From assembly GCA_005878095.1 (NCBI GenBank), contig VBNH01000095.1:1-36566 (forward strand): 36,566 nucleotides of DNA. Reading direction: 5' to 3'. Of the stretch, positions 24,416 through 33,340 are shown piece after piece. Made by a program: the position numbers and the translations under genes. Each line of letters starts with the position of its first letter. The first letter of the stretch is position 1. The notes beneath the pieces are model-generated. The model made no database searches and had not been told where the DNA came from. It was given only the letters and a program-made list of their open reading frames with translations. The DNA comes from Gammaproteobacteria bacterium (lineage in GTDB: Bacteria > Pseudomonadota > Gammaproteobacteria > Steroidobacterales > Steroidobacteraceae).

Positions 24416-25051
24416 TCAATTCCACTCGCTCAGTCCTTCGAGCGCGCAGAGCTTCTTCCAGCTCGGGCGAGCTTTCATCCGCGCGGCATACTGATGCAGG
24501 GCCGGCCACTCGGTCGCCGGCCTTGGCATGTTCCGCGACCAGCGCATCAGCATGATCAGCATGAGGTCCGCGGCCGAGAACTCTGCGCCGAGCAGATACG
24601 GGCCCTTCGCCAGCAGATGCGCATCGATTCGCGCCCAAACGCTTTCTATCCTGCGGCACGTCGCGGCGTTCAGTATCGCTTGCATGTCGGGGTCGTCGCT
24701 GACGTCTGCCGGATAAAACCACAGGCGGAACGCCGGCTGCAGCGTATTGGCGAGATACACGATCCACTGATACCACCCGGCGCGGCTCGCGGAACTCTCC
24801 GCCGGCGCCAGCCGGGTCTCAGGATGTCGGGTCGCTATCGTCATCAGCAGCGCAGCCGTTTCGGTGAACGGTGTATCGTCGATCAGCAACGTGGGCACGA
24901 CTCCGCCGGGATTGAGCCGCAGATAAGCCGGGTCGCGCTGCTGGCCAGCCTGCAAATCCACCAGCACCAGGCGGTATTGTGCGTTTGCCTCGATCAACGC
25001 CTGGTGCACGCACATGCTGGCGGTTCCCGGGCTGTAGTAAAGCGTATACAT
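24416..25051 (-). CDS. Glutathione S-transferase family protein
   Basis: A 211-residue cytoplasmic GST: N-terminal thioredoxin-like domain starting MYTLYYSPGTASMCVHQALIE with LNPGGVVPTLLIDD and the glutathione-binding ETAALLM, then the helical domain with GPYLLGAEFSAADLMLIMLMRW. The Ser/Cys near residues 12-14 (ASMC) suggests a beta-class-like active site. Start ATG 25051 is chosen; the frame to 25114 adds residues unlike the family. Confidence 0.9.
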   Translation of the reverse strand: MYTLYYSPGTASMCVHQALIEANAQYRLVLVDLQAGQQRDPAYLRLNPGGVVPTLLIDDTPFTETAALLMTIATRHPETRLAPAESSASRAGWYQWIVYLANTLQPAFRLWFYPADVSDDPDMQAILNAATCRRIESVWARIDAHLLAKGPYLLGAEFSAADLMLIMLMRWSRNMPRPATEWPALHQYAARMKARPSWKKLCALEGLSEWN

Positions 25052-25320
25052 GCCGTCTGGCTCTCCTACTAAGGGAATTACCGCCCGAAGCCTGAGCCAC
25101 TCGCAGCGACCCATTTGCCGCTAGTGACCCGGGGCATACTCTATTGTCGCATGGCCGCCCCGGTCTGCGGCGCGGTGCGTGACATCCCGGCTGAGGCCTC
25201 GGCGCGCCTGGTCGGCTGGTCAGCGACGCTCGAGGGGCTCGCACGCATGACTTGGGTCCTGATTCACACCTTCACCTTACAAGTCAGCGCTATTTAAGTA
25301 CAGGCGGGCTGCGACCACAG

Positions 25321-25500
25321 CTATTCCCAATCCATCAGATGCATGATTTGCGCCTTTCCCAGCGCTGCGCGCAAGTAGCGATCATCAGCCGTAACAAGAA
25401 TGCCGTCTGGAGTCTCGAGTGCGACCGCGTGATAGAAGGTATCGAACAAATGTTGCTTGAGTTCGATTGCCAGTTCGACTCCGCGCCGCAGTACAAGCAG
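25321..25500 (-). pseudogene. VapC-type PIN toxin, C-terminal remnant
   Basis: About 58 residues match the end of VapC PIN-domain ribonucleases: ELAIELKQHLFDTFYHAVAL, then GILVTADDRYLRAA and a terminal HLMDWE. The Asp of LFD and TADD are the late acidic residues of the PIN active site; the N-terminal half with the first catalytic Asp is absent, as is any VapB antitoxin. It sits between the GST gene and the molybdenum-enzyme operon. From 25052 to 25320 I see nothing else. Confidence 0.6.
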
Positions 25501-25547
25501 TCTCATCTGTCGCAGGAAGCTCCAGTGCATTCAACATCGTTGGCGCT

Positions 25548-27830
25548 TCAGATTCCGGTCGCCGCCTTCACGCGCGCGCCGGAGAGCGGAAGATCCCTCA
25601 GGCGTTTGCCGATCGCGTCCGCAATGGCGTTGGCGACCGCGGCCGCGGCGGGGCCCTGGCCGGCTTCGCCGCAACCCAGAAACGGCTCGCCCGCTCGGTC
25701 CACGATGTGGACCTCGACGCTGTCCGGAACCGCATCGAAGCGCAGGATCGGATACTTCGACCAGTCCACTGACGTGATGCGCGTGTCATCGAAGCTGACG
25801 TTCTCATAGAGGGTCCAGCTCAGCGACTGCAGGATTGCACCTTCGATCTGGTTGCGGACACCGTCGGGGTTGACGACCTGTCCGGTATCCACAGCAGCCA
25901 CGACGCGCTCGATTCTGACGCGCCCGGTCTCGTACTGGACGTCGACCTGCATGGCAATGGCGCAATACGCCGCGAGATTCTTGTAGCGGGCGAAGGCAAA
26001 GCCGCACCCGGTTCCCGGCCCTTTGGGGCGGTTGCCGCCGTGGCGCCGGCCGGCCCATCCGAACCGCTCTGCCGTCGTGGTGATGACATCGCGCGCGCGG
26101 GGGTCCTGGAGATGTCGGAGCCGGAAGTCCACCGGGTCGGCCCCGGCGCCCAGCGCAAGCTCATCCATGAAGCTCTCGATGGCGAACACATTCATGTGCG
26201 CACCGAGTGAGCGCAGCGCCGATACGCGCACCGGCATCGTCGGAAGAAAGTGATGCACGACCTTCGCTTGCGGCAGGCTGTAGAGCGGGATGGCATTGCG
26301 GTCCCCGCCGCCTTCCGGTTGCGGCAGTATCCGGGGCGGCGGAATGGGGAAGGCGTGCTCGACGTGTTGGCCCGCCAGCATCGACCCGGCAGGTCCCGGC
26401 CGCGTCGCGTGCGTGTTGGACCACACCCCGTAGTCCCAGTCGCGAATCTGTCCGGAAGAATCCAGCGAGGCGCGTACCCTGGCCACCATCGCCGGGCCGA
26501 AGGGTTCCCACGCAAATTCCTGTTCACGCATCCATTGCATACGTATCGGCCGGCCGGGCAATCGGCTGGCGACGAGCGCAGCATCCGCAGCCGCGTCGTC
26601 AGCACCGTTGTGCCCGTAGCAACCGGAGCCTTCCACGTGAATGCAATGCACCTTCTCCGGTGCAAGACCCAACAACTCGGCAATCGCCTGCCGGTCGGGA
26701 TAGACGCCCTGAGTGTGGCTCCAGACCGTCACGGACCCTTTATCCGCCAGTGCCACGGCGCACGAGGGGCCGATGGACGCGTGCGCAAGGTACGGGCGTG
26801 AATAGGTCGCTTCCAACGAGGTGGCCGCCGTCGTGTCGCCGGCTCGTTTCTCGAAGATCGTGAAATCCTGCGCAGGAAGCTTCAGAAGCGCGGCGGACAG
26901 CTCCGACTGCTTGGGCAGCGTCGGTCTCTCCTGCCAGCGCACCGCGGCAGCCAGCGAGCGCATCGCCTGGATCGCCTGGAACTCCCGCTCGGCCACGACC
27001 GCCAGAAAATTGCCATCGCGGACGATCTTCACGATGCCCGGCATGCGTTCGACGGATGTCGTGTCCACGGTCGTGAGCTGCGCTCGATAGCTCGGTGGGC
27101 GCACGACACGCGCATGCAACATGCCCGGCAGTCGCATGTCCTGCACATACGCGGCTCCGCCCGTCACCTTGGCAGGAATATCGATCCGCGGGATGGGTCG
27201 AGCCATCACGGTGAAGCGAGCAGGATCCTTCAGGGGCGTCACCGGCTTTGCCTGAAGGTGGAGGAGGTTCGGTGACACGATTTCGCCGTAGGTAAGGCGT
27301 GATCCATTCGGACCCAATACGGTCGCGTTTGCGGCTTTGAGCCGATCGGGCGGCATGTGCTGCTTGCGGGCCGCCTCGAGTATCAGGATCTCGCGAGCCT
27401 GCGCCGCGGCATGGCGCAGCGCAGTGCCGCTGTCCTGAAGAGAATGGCTTCCGGCCGTGTAACCCTCGTTGGCCGTCCGTTCGGTGTCGGCCGTTACGAG
27501 TTTGAGTCGGTCGAGCGGGACTTCGAGCTCCTCCGCCACCACCTGCGCCAGCGCGGTCTTGACGCCCTGGCCGAGTTCCGCCTTGCCGGTGAAAGCGGTG
27601 ACGGTTCCGTCGGCGTCGACACGAATCCAGGCATCGAGAAACGGCGCGCGGCCGAGGCTCCCGGGCAACCTGGCAGCGGCGCCGACGGGTTTCAGTCCTC
27701 CCGCTTCCTGTCCAGACGCGACCGGCGGGAGGGCAAAGCTGACGATCAGCGCGCCGGTGCCCCGCAGCACGGCGCGCCGCGAAACGCTGACGTCGCCCTC
27801 CCGGGCAGCGAGTCGCTTCGAGGCAGTCAC
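25548..27830 (-). CDS. Molybdopterin-binding subunit of a xanthine dehydrogenase-family hydroxylase (IorB-like)
   Basis: A 760-residue large subunit. The N-terminus has a Tat signal (SRRAVLRGTGALIVSFALPP), so the enzyme is exported folded to the periplasm. Cofactor motifs include KAELGQGVKTALAQVVAEEL (about 80-100), AYVQDMRLPGMLHARVVRPP, and the catalytic Glu722 in GCGEAGQGP. This layout is typical of isoquinoline 1-oxidoreductase and related aldehyde-oxidising enzymes that give electrons to a cytochrome instead of FAD. The GTG start overlaps the small-subunit stop by 4 bases (GTGA). The true substrate is not predictable. Confidence 0.92.
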   Translation of the reverse strand: MTASKRLAAREGDVSVSRRAVLRGTGALIVSFALPPVASGQEAGGLKPVGAAARLPGSLGRAPFLDAWIRVDADGTVTAFTGKAELGQGVKTALAQVVAEELEVPLDRLKLVTADTERTANEGYTAGSHSLQDSGTALRHAAAQAREILILEAARKQHMPPDRLKAANATVLGPNGSRLTYGEIVSPNLLHLQAKPVTPLKDPARFTVMARPIPRIDIPAKVTGGAAYVQDMRLPGMLHARVVRPPSYRAQLTTVDTTSVERMPGIVKIVRDGNFLAVVAEREFQAIQAMRSLAAAVRWQERPTLPKQSELSAALLKLPAQDFTIFEKRAGDTTAATSLEATYSRPYLAHASIGPSCAVALADKGSVTVWSHTQGVYPDRQAIAELLGLAPEKVHCIHVEGSGCYGHNGADDAAADAALVASRLPGRPIRMQWMREQEFAWEPFGPAMVARVRASLDSSGQIRDWDYGVWSNTHATRPGPAGSMLAGQHVEHAFPIPPPRILPQPEGGGDRNAIPLYSLPQAKVVHHFLPTMPVRVSALRSLGAHMNVFAIESFMDELALGAGADPVDFRLRHLQDPRARDVITTTAERFGWAGRRHGGNRPKGPGTGCGFAFARYKNLAAYCAIAMQVDVQYETGRVRIERVVAAVDTGQVVNPDGVRNQIEGAILQSLSWTLYENVSFDDTRITSVDWSKYPILRFDAVPDSVEVHIVDRAGEPFLGCGEAGQGPAAAAVANAIADAIGKRLRDLPLSGARVKAATGI

Positions 27831-28312
27831 GGGTTCACCGCGCTATCCGACCCACCGCTTTGCATGAGTCTGGCCGCCCGGCGAACGGCACGCAGAATTC
27901 GCGCGTGCGTCCCGCACCGGCACAGATGGGATTGCAGCTGGGTGCGAATCTCGGCGTCCGAGGCGTGGGCATTCTTCTGCAGCAACGCCTGTGCGCGCAT
28001 GATCATGCCTGGTATGCAATAGCCGCACTGCGCGGCCTGCTCGTCCATGAAGGCACGCTGCAACGGCCCGGGATGCTCAATCGTGCCGAGCCCCTCGAGT
28101 GTCGTGATCTCCTTGCCTCCGAGCACCTGGATCGGGACGATGCAGGAAAACACCGCCTGGCCATCGACGATCACGGTGCAGGCGCCGCATTGGCCGAGCC
28201 CGCAGCCGTACTTGGCAGCGTTGAGCTGGAGATTTTCCCGCAGTACATACAGCAACGGCGTCTGCGGGTCGGCGTCGACCGCACGAATCCGGCCATTGAC
28301 CTTGAGATCCAT
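27827..28312 (-). CDS. (2Fe-2S)-binding small subunit of the xanthine dehydrogenase-family hydroxylase (IorA-like)
   Basis: The 161-residue electron-transfer subunit carries both iron-sulfur clusters: Cys37, Cys42, Cys45 and Cys57 (plant-type), and Cys96, Cys99, Cys131 and Cys133 (helical domain, GYCIPGM and CRCG). It has no signal peptide and probably rides out with the Tat-tagged large subunit. It lies 78 bases downstream of the histidine kinase gene on the same strand. No FAD-binding medium subunit is present, which fits an IorAB-type two-subunit enzyme. Confidence 0.94.
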   Translation of the reverse strand: MDLKVNGRIRAVDADPQTPLLYVLRENLQLNAAKYGCGLGQCGACTVIVDGQAVFSCIVPIQVLGGKEITTLEGLGTIEHPGPLQRAFMDEQAAQCGYCIPGMIMRAQALLQKNAHASDAEIRTQLQSHLCRCGTHARILRAVRRAARLMQSGGSDSAVNP

Positions 28313-28390
28313 CAGCCGCAGTCCCCCAGGCTCGCGACCAAGCCCGCCGCCACGCGCTCGGGGCGCTCAGACACGCCTTTGCCCGGCGCG

Positions 28391-30385
28391 CTATGCCGGC
28401 TGCCGACACTCGCAGACCAGAAGGGTTCCGCCATTCTCTCCGCGTCCGATCGATAGATGAGCGTCAATCATTGCGGCCCGGTAGCGCATGATTTTAAGGC
28501 CGAGGCCAGCAGACTCTGCCGCGTACGGCGATAATCCGACGCCGTCGTCCGAGATCTCGAGCCGTACGGTATCGGGCTGAACATCGAGAGTGACACGGAT
28601 GGACTGCGCCCCTGCGTGTTTGAGCGCATTCGTCAGACCCTCCTGGGCAATGCGGAACAGATGGTCCGTGGACGGCCACTGCAGGCGGATCGGCGCATCC
28701 TCGATCGCGTTAAATCGCACGGCGGGGCCGCTGGGGTCGTACTGGCGGTCCACCATGTCGTGCAGCGCCTGGACCAGCCCGCCATGCGCCTCGCTCAACG
28801 GCGCGAGGCCTTGGGCAATGGCGTGACAAGTACTGATCGTCCTGCTGGCGAGCAACGAGAGTCGGTCGAGTTCATCTGCGTTCGGCTGGTGGCCTTTGCG
28901 CGCGGACGCGGCCAGACCGCGGGCGAGCAGGGCAACCTCCATGAGCTCCTGACCCAGCCCATCGTGAATCTCCTTGCCGAGTCGCTGCTGCTCCTGGTGG
29001 GTCGCTTCGCCGACCGCCCACTCGAGGCGCTTTTGCTCGGTGATGTCCTCAGCAACGCCAAGGACGCGGTCAACCTCCGCTCCCGGCCCGGTGCGAACGC
29101 CTCGGGCAACGACCCGTAGCCAACGTTGCACACCGTCGGTGCCCCACAGCGGCACATCGATGTTGAGATCGGACCCCTGGGCAATGGTGGACGCACCCGC
29201 AAGAATACGCGCGCGCGTCGCTTCGTCGTAGAAAGTCTTGGCGCCCAATTCAATAAAGCGATCGAGATTACAGCCATACACGCGCTCAAAGCCGCCGCTC
29301 ACCCAGGTCGGTTGCGGGTGCCCATCCCTTACCACTCCCTCGAACACGAAGCCCGGCACGAGATTGGCGATGGTCCGATAGCGGAACTCGCTGTCGACGA
29401 GCTGACTCTCCGCGTGCTTCCGAGCGGTGATGTCCTGGATCTGCGAAACGAAATACATCGGCTGACCTGCGTCATCGCGCACCAGCGAGACGGATAGAAG
29501 GATCCAGACGATGTGCCCGTCCTTATGAAAGTATCGTTTCTCCATGTCGCAGTGAGATCGCGACCCGTCCAGCAGCTGCCGCATGTACTCCATGTCCGCA
29601 TCGAGATCATCCGGGTGGGTGATGGCCTGAGACGTCGTCGCCAACAACTCCTCGGCCGTATAACCCACGATTCCACACAACGCGCGGTTAACTCGCATCC
29701 ACCGGCCGTCCGGAGCTACCAGCGCAATGCCGATGGCTGCGAACTCGAACGCGCCTCGGAACCGCGCCTCGCTCTCGCGCAAGGTGGTGGTCCGAAGTTT
29801 CTCGGCGTCGCGATGTCGCTGCATGACAAATGCCGCCAGCGAGGACGCGAACTGAATGAGATCAGTCTCGTGCGTCGACGGCGCTCGTCGCTCGCGGTAA
29901 TACAGAGCGAGCGTGCCGAGCAAAGCGCCGGCATCGTCGACAATCGGCACCGACCAGCAGGCCCTGAGGCCGTACGACAACGCGATCGGCGCATACTTGG
30001 TCCAAAGGTCGGACTGTTCAACGTCTTCGACGACGACCATCTCACGACGGGCCGCGGCGGTGCCGCAGCTTCCCTCGCCGATGCCAATCGGTACGGGATC
30101 TATCGCGTGGGTGTACGCCTCAGGCAGGCTCGGAGCTGCCCCGGGCCGCAGCAGCCGGCCCGTCGGGTCGACGAGCAGTACCGTGCAATGGAGGCCCTCC
30201 GTCCAGGTCTCGACATAGGATGCGAGTGCGCCTAGCAGCGCATTGAGGGGCGCGGCAGAGCTGAGCAGCGCGAGCAATCGGACCTGCGCCCGTAGAGGAT
30301 CCCGATGCGAGGCCGCTCTCGGTGCGCGGCTCACGATCGAATCGACAGTGGCGGCCCAGTTCGTGTTCTCGGCCGTGCGAGGCAT
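28391..30385 (-). CDS. PAS/GAF sensor histidine kinase (NarL-type, HisKA_3)
   Basis: From ATG 30385 the protein has 664 residues: GAF domain (about 42-187), two PAS domains (about 205-322 and 334-452), a HisKA_3 dimerisation domain with the phospho-acceptor His474 in EIHDGLGQ, and an ATPase domain with N-box RIAQEGLTNALKHAG and G-box DDGVGL. No transmembrane segment is visible, so it should be a soluble sensor; the GAF and PAS domains could bind a small ligand or redox cofactor. No response regulator lies beside it. It is upstream of the molybdenum-enzyme genes and may be co-transcribed. GTG 30454 is a less likely start. Confidence 0.9.
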   Translation of the reverse strand: MPRTAENTNWAATVDSIVSRAPRAASHRDPLRAQVRLLALLSSAAPLNALLGALASYVETWTEGLHCTVLLVDPTGRLLRPGAAPSLPEAYTHAIDPVPIGIGEGSCGTAAARREMVVVEDVEQSDLWTKYAPIALSYGLRACWSVPIVDDAGALLGTLALYYRERRAPSTHETDLIQFASSLAAFVMQRHRDAEKLRTTTLRESEARFRGAFEFAAIGIALVAPDGRWMRVNRALCGIVGYTAEELLATTSQAITHPDDLDADMEYMRQLLDGSRSHCDMEKRYFHKDGHIVWILLSVSLVRDDAGQPMYFVSQIQDITARKHAESQLVDSEFRYRTIANLVPGFVFEGVVRDGHPQPTWVSGGFERVYGCNLDRFIELGAKTFYDEATRARILAGASTIAQGSDLNIDVPLWGTDGVQRWLRVVARGVRTGPGAEVDRVLGVAEDITEQKRLEWAVGEATHQEQQRLGKEIHDGLGQELMEVALLARGLAASARKGHQPNADELDRLSLLASRTISTCHAIAQGLAPLSEAHGGLVQALHDMVDRQYDPSGPAVRFNAIEDAPIRLQWPSTDHLFRIAQEGLTNALKHAGAQSIRVTLDVQPDTVRLEISDDGVGLSPYAAESAGLGLKIMRYRAAMIDAHLSIGRGENGGTLLVCECRQPA

Positions 30386-30545
30386 GCGGCTCCTGTTGGT
30401 CGACAGCCGTGCCCGCGTCGACGTCGCCGGTATATACGCCGCCGGTTCCCCCAAGGCAAGGCGTCGCTACGCCGCTACGATCAGGCAGCCGCGGGTATCC
30501 CCGTGCCTGTTGCTGTTCCGGGCAGTCTGATCGCACATGCGGCTT

Positions 30546-31180
30546 TCAACGCTCCGCTGGATTGCGCCATTTCGGACTGAGCTTGAGGCCGACGCGGACG
30601 CGCCTCTCGGGTAAAACCCTCCCGTGGTCTGCCGCGCGCGTGCAGAGACGTTCGGACAGACCCGACTCGTCGATGAAGGCGATCAATAGTCCTTGCCGCG
30701 CAGCGTCTTGTTTCGGGAAGGCCACTGCGTCTGCTTCCATCGCATCACGCCCGGCGGATGCTGTTGCCGGTCGCGGCTCGTCGGGCGCTGCACGCTCCAG
30801 CCCATCCGCTGCAGGGTCCGCCACACGGAACTTACCGCCAGGCGCACCCCAAACTCCCGCCGGATCAACGCCCCAATCCGCTGCAGCTTCCACATTTCCG
30901 TCGTATACCCGGCCGCCTGCGACCCCGCCTTGAGGAGTTTCGCCAGCTGCTCGAGTTGCCGGTCCGTCAGAATGGACGGTCGGCCAATCCGCCCCGCACG
31001 TCGTAAACCCCGCAAACCGTCCTGCTCGAGCAGTCGGCCCCAACGCATCACCGACTGTCGCGACGCCGCGACCCAGCGGGCAACCTCGGCCGGCCGTACA
31101 CCCCGCCGCAGCAGCTCCCCCGCCAGCCGTCGGCGCTGCTCCAGCTCCTTCAGCGTTTCCAGATCTCGTTTGGTACCCAT
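30546..31180 (-). pseudogene. IS630-family-like transposase, frameshifted and 3'-truncated
   Basis: From ATG 31180 one frame gives a helix-turn-helix region (VRPAEVARWVAASRQSVMRW, DGLRGLRRAGRIGRPS) and a winged-helix segment (FGVRLAVSSVWRTLQRMGWS), ending at KTLRGKDY. Near 30690 the similarity passes to another frame, reading LLIAFIDESGLSER, which holds the first Asp of the DDE catalytic triad. The remaining catalytic part is missing. The element is therefore dead. No clear terminal inverted repeats or target duplication are seen around it. Confidence 0.75.
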
Positions 31181-31234
31181 GCTCTCGTCGTATCTCACCA
31201 CCGGACATCCTTGACCCGCAAGATCGTCAAAAAT

Positions 31235-31291
31235 GTCACCCATTTATGAAAGCGTCACTCATTTACCGAAGTGTCACTCATTTACGGAAGT
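31235..31291 (+). repeat. Three 19-bp tandem direct repeats, possible insertion-sequence end
   Basis: The units GTCACCCATTTATGAAAGC, GTCACTCATTTACCGAAGT and GTCACTCATTTACGGAAGT follow one another exactly. Repeated GTCAC-CATTT blocks resemble the multiple transposase-binding sites at the ends of IS21-family elements. They lie directly upstream of the IS630-like remnant, so two mobile elements may have met here. From 31292 to 31494 only the leader of the next gene is found. Confidence 0.55.
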
Positions 31292-31494
31292 CAAAATAAA
31301 AACCCAAGCTTGAGTCCCCGTTATCCAGAGTTGCGTGGGGTGTCACAAACAGGCTCTCGGAAAACCACAACAATCCAGCCATTGTCGCATTCGATTTCGG
31401 CCGCTGCGGCGTAACGCGACGCGACCGCCCTCTGAGGGCAGCGCGCGGTTAATGAAATTGGGCCGTCTCTCAACCAAGCTCAGGAATCAGCATC

Positions 31495-32133
31495 ATGCGC
31501 AATTCGATCATACTCAAGGGTCTCGTGGCCGCGGCGGCGGCGGTGGTACCCCTGCTGTGTCACGCCGAGTCGAACGTTCAGACCGGCGCCAATACGGCCG
31601 CACCCGGCGCGACCGCGCATGTGGACTTCCAGATCACGATTCCGAAGATACTCTATCTTCGCGTCGGAACCGGCTCGTCGTACACGACAGGTGTTCTGTC
31701 ATCCGTCGGCACGGTTGATCTGGTCTCGTTCGCACCGACGGCGGCGCAGGTGGGCAACGGCACCGCGGTCGCGGGCACCGGCGGCGATCAGACCAACGGC
31801 GTGGAGACGGCAGCGGTCGTCAGCAACAGCGGCAACGTGACGCTGAACGCCACCGCAACCGGTGCGCTCGGCGACGGCGCCGGCGATTCCATCGCCTACA
31901 CTCAGATCACCACGACCGCGACCACACTGACCTCAGCGACTGCCCTGCCGGCACCCACGCTGGCCAACGGCGCCAGCGCAAACGTGGTGATCACCGCGCC
32001 CCCGACCAAGGTGATCATCCAGGATGCGAAGTGGACCTATGCGTACGCCAACACGACAACGCCGCCGGCCGGAACCTACGGTGGCGTGAACGTGAATAAC
32101 GGCCGCGTGGTGTACACCGCGACGATGCCGTAA
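31495..32133 (+). CDS. Secreted fimbrial-type subunit (first)
   Basis: A 212-residue protein with a clear signal peptide (about 1-24, ending CHAES). The mature part is rich in Ala, Thr, Gly and Val, with almost no Cys or charged residues, and reads as beta-strands (HVDFQITIPKILYLRVGTG). It ends PPAGTYGGVNVNNGRVVYTATMP; the Pro-Ala-Gly-Thr-Tyr and alternating final strand resemble spore-coat-U/CsuA-type or other chaperone-usher subunits, where the last strand is bound by the chaperone. It opens the surface locus. The exact family is not recognised. Confidence 0.7.
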   Translation: MRNSIILKGLVAAAAAVVPLLCHAESNVQTGANTAAPGATAHVDFQITIPKILYLRVGTGSSYTTGVLSSVGTVDLVSFAPTAAQVGNGTAVAGTGGDQTNGVETAAVVSNSGNVTLNATATGALGDGAGDSIAYTQITTTATTLTSATALPAPTLANGASANVVITAPPTKVIIQDAKWTYAYANTTTPPAGTYGGVNVNNGRVVYTATMP

Positions 32134-32163
32134 CGCTCGTCAGACCCCAGGACTCGGTGCTTC

Positions 32164-32862
32164 ATGTCCCCCCCACGGCGCGACACAAACCAGCGCCCAG
32201 GGGGGGCGGGTTGGCATAACGCGAGCCGCCTGGCCGGGCTCGTCCTGTGCGTCGCGCTGCTCGCCTCAGCTTCGCACACGGTTTGCGCCTTCACGGTAAC
32301 GATCGCCGCGGCGGCACCCAAGACCGTCTATCTGCAGGTGGGAGTCGGTGGCTTCACCGGCAACTACAACGCTGGCGGCACCCCGGGCAATAACGCAACC
32401 GTCAACAAGGAGTCCGTCGCCGTGGCCGCCGCCGCGGTCGGCAACGCTACCGCGCAGGCCATGGCCACGGACAGCACCGTGGGCGCAAGTTCCTACGACG
32501 GCTTTGCGTTCTGTAACGTCCCCGCGCAGCTGTACATCGGCGGTTTCTACCGGACCACGACTGCCGGCGGAGGCTCTGTCAATGTGACCGCGACCGTGCC
32601 CGCCGCGCTCGTCGATGCCGGCGGCGACACCCTCTCGTTCGCGCGAATTTCCTGGACGACCGGCGGCAACGGTCCGACCGGCAGCACTTCGACTCAACCC
32701 TTCCCCGCCGGAGTCTTCGCCGCGGGCGCGGTGCAGACCGTGGGGGCCATTGCCCAAAACCAGTGGGCCGAAAGCTGCTGGACCTTCTCCTACGGCAACA
32801 CCACGATTCCCGCCGCGGGCACTTATACCGGCCGCGTGCTCTACACGTTGACCGCACCGTGA
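32164..32862 (+). CDS. Secreted fimbrial-type subunit (second)
   Basis: A 232-residue protein with a long N-terminal region before the hydrophobic signal segment (LAGLVLCVALLASASHTVCA). The mature part starts FTVTIAAAAPKTVYLQVGVG, paralleling ITIPKILYLRVGTG of the preceding protein, and ends PAAGTYTGRVLYTLTAP, again like its neighbour. The two are thus distant paralogues. It has two Cys (FCNVP and SCWTF) that could form a disulfide, unlike the first. It might be the tip or the minor subunit of a fibre. A shorter start inside the listed frame is possible. Confidence 0.68.
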   Translation: MSPPRRDTNQRPGGAGWHNASRLAGLVLCVALLASASHTVCAFTVTIAAAAPKTVYLQVGVGGFTGNYNAGGTPGNNATVNKESVAVAAAAVGNATAQAMATDSTVGASSYDGFAFCNVPAQLYIGGFYRTTTAGGGSVNVTATVPAALVDAGGDTLSFARISWTTGGNGPTGSTSTQPFPAGVFAAGAVQTVGAIAQNQWAESCWTFSYGNTTIPAAGTYTGRVLYTLTAP

Positions 32863-32881
32863 CCGCGCTGTCGCCCGAGCT

Positions 32882-33340
32882 ATGCGTGCCCTCCCGCGGC
32901 TGCTGCTGTTGACGGTTCTGGTCGTCGCCGTCCCGGCTGACGCCAAGACCACGGTCATCGACGACTCCGGCACGCTGCCCTACGACGCGCCGCTCGTGCT
33001 GCACTGGCAACAGCTGTCGCCGCGCCGACCCGTCAACAACCGCATGACCGGCACGCTGACCGTGCGCGTGAAACTCAACGTCGCGCGCTGGCTGCGGCGC
33101 CCCGGGCGCATCTACCTGGTGCTGCCGACGCAGCAGCCCGGCGCGATGAACGCCTCCTGGTCCACACAGGGCCGGCTGCTTTCGGGACGCTTGAGTTCCG
33201 GTACTCGGGCGCTCGTGTACTCGGGATTGATCAGGACGCCCTTTATCGAGGACGTGCTGCAACTCACCCTGGAGGTGGACGGCACCCGGATGCGGCAGCT
33301 GTACCAAGTGAACTTCAGATTCGAGATGGACGAGGAGTGA
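32882..33340 (+). CDS. Small secreted protein of the surface locus, family not recognised
   Basis: A 152-residue protein with a signal peptide (LPRLLLLTVLVVAVPADAK). The mature part has beta-type segments (GTLTVRVKLNVARWL, GRIYLVLPTQQPGA, LQLTLEVDGTRMRQLYQVNF) and an acidic end (MDEE). I do not recognise a family. Its stop overlaps a GTG start of the chaperone gene by 4 bases (GTGA), so it is translationally coupled and probably acts in the same assembly pathway, perhaps as another subunit or periplasmic helper. Confidence 0.65.
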   Translation: MRALPRLLLLTVLVVAVPADAKTTVIDDSGTLPYDAPLVLHWQQLSPRRPVNNRMTGTLTVRVKLNVARWLRRPGRIYLVLPTQQPGAMNASWSTQGRLLSGRLSSGTRALVYSGLIRTPFIEDVLQLTLEVDGTRMRQLYQVNFRFEMDEE

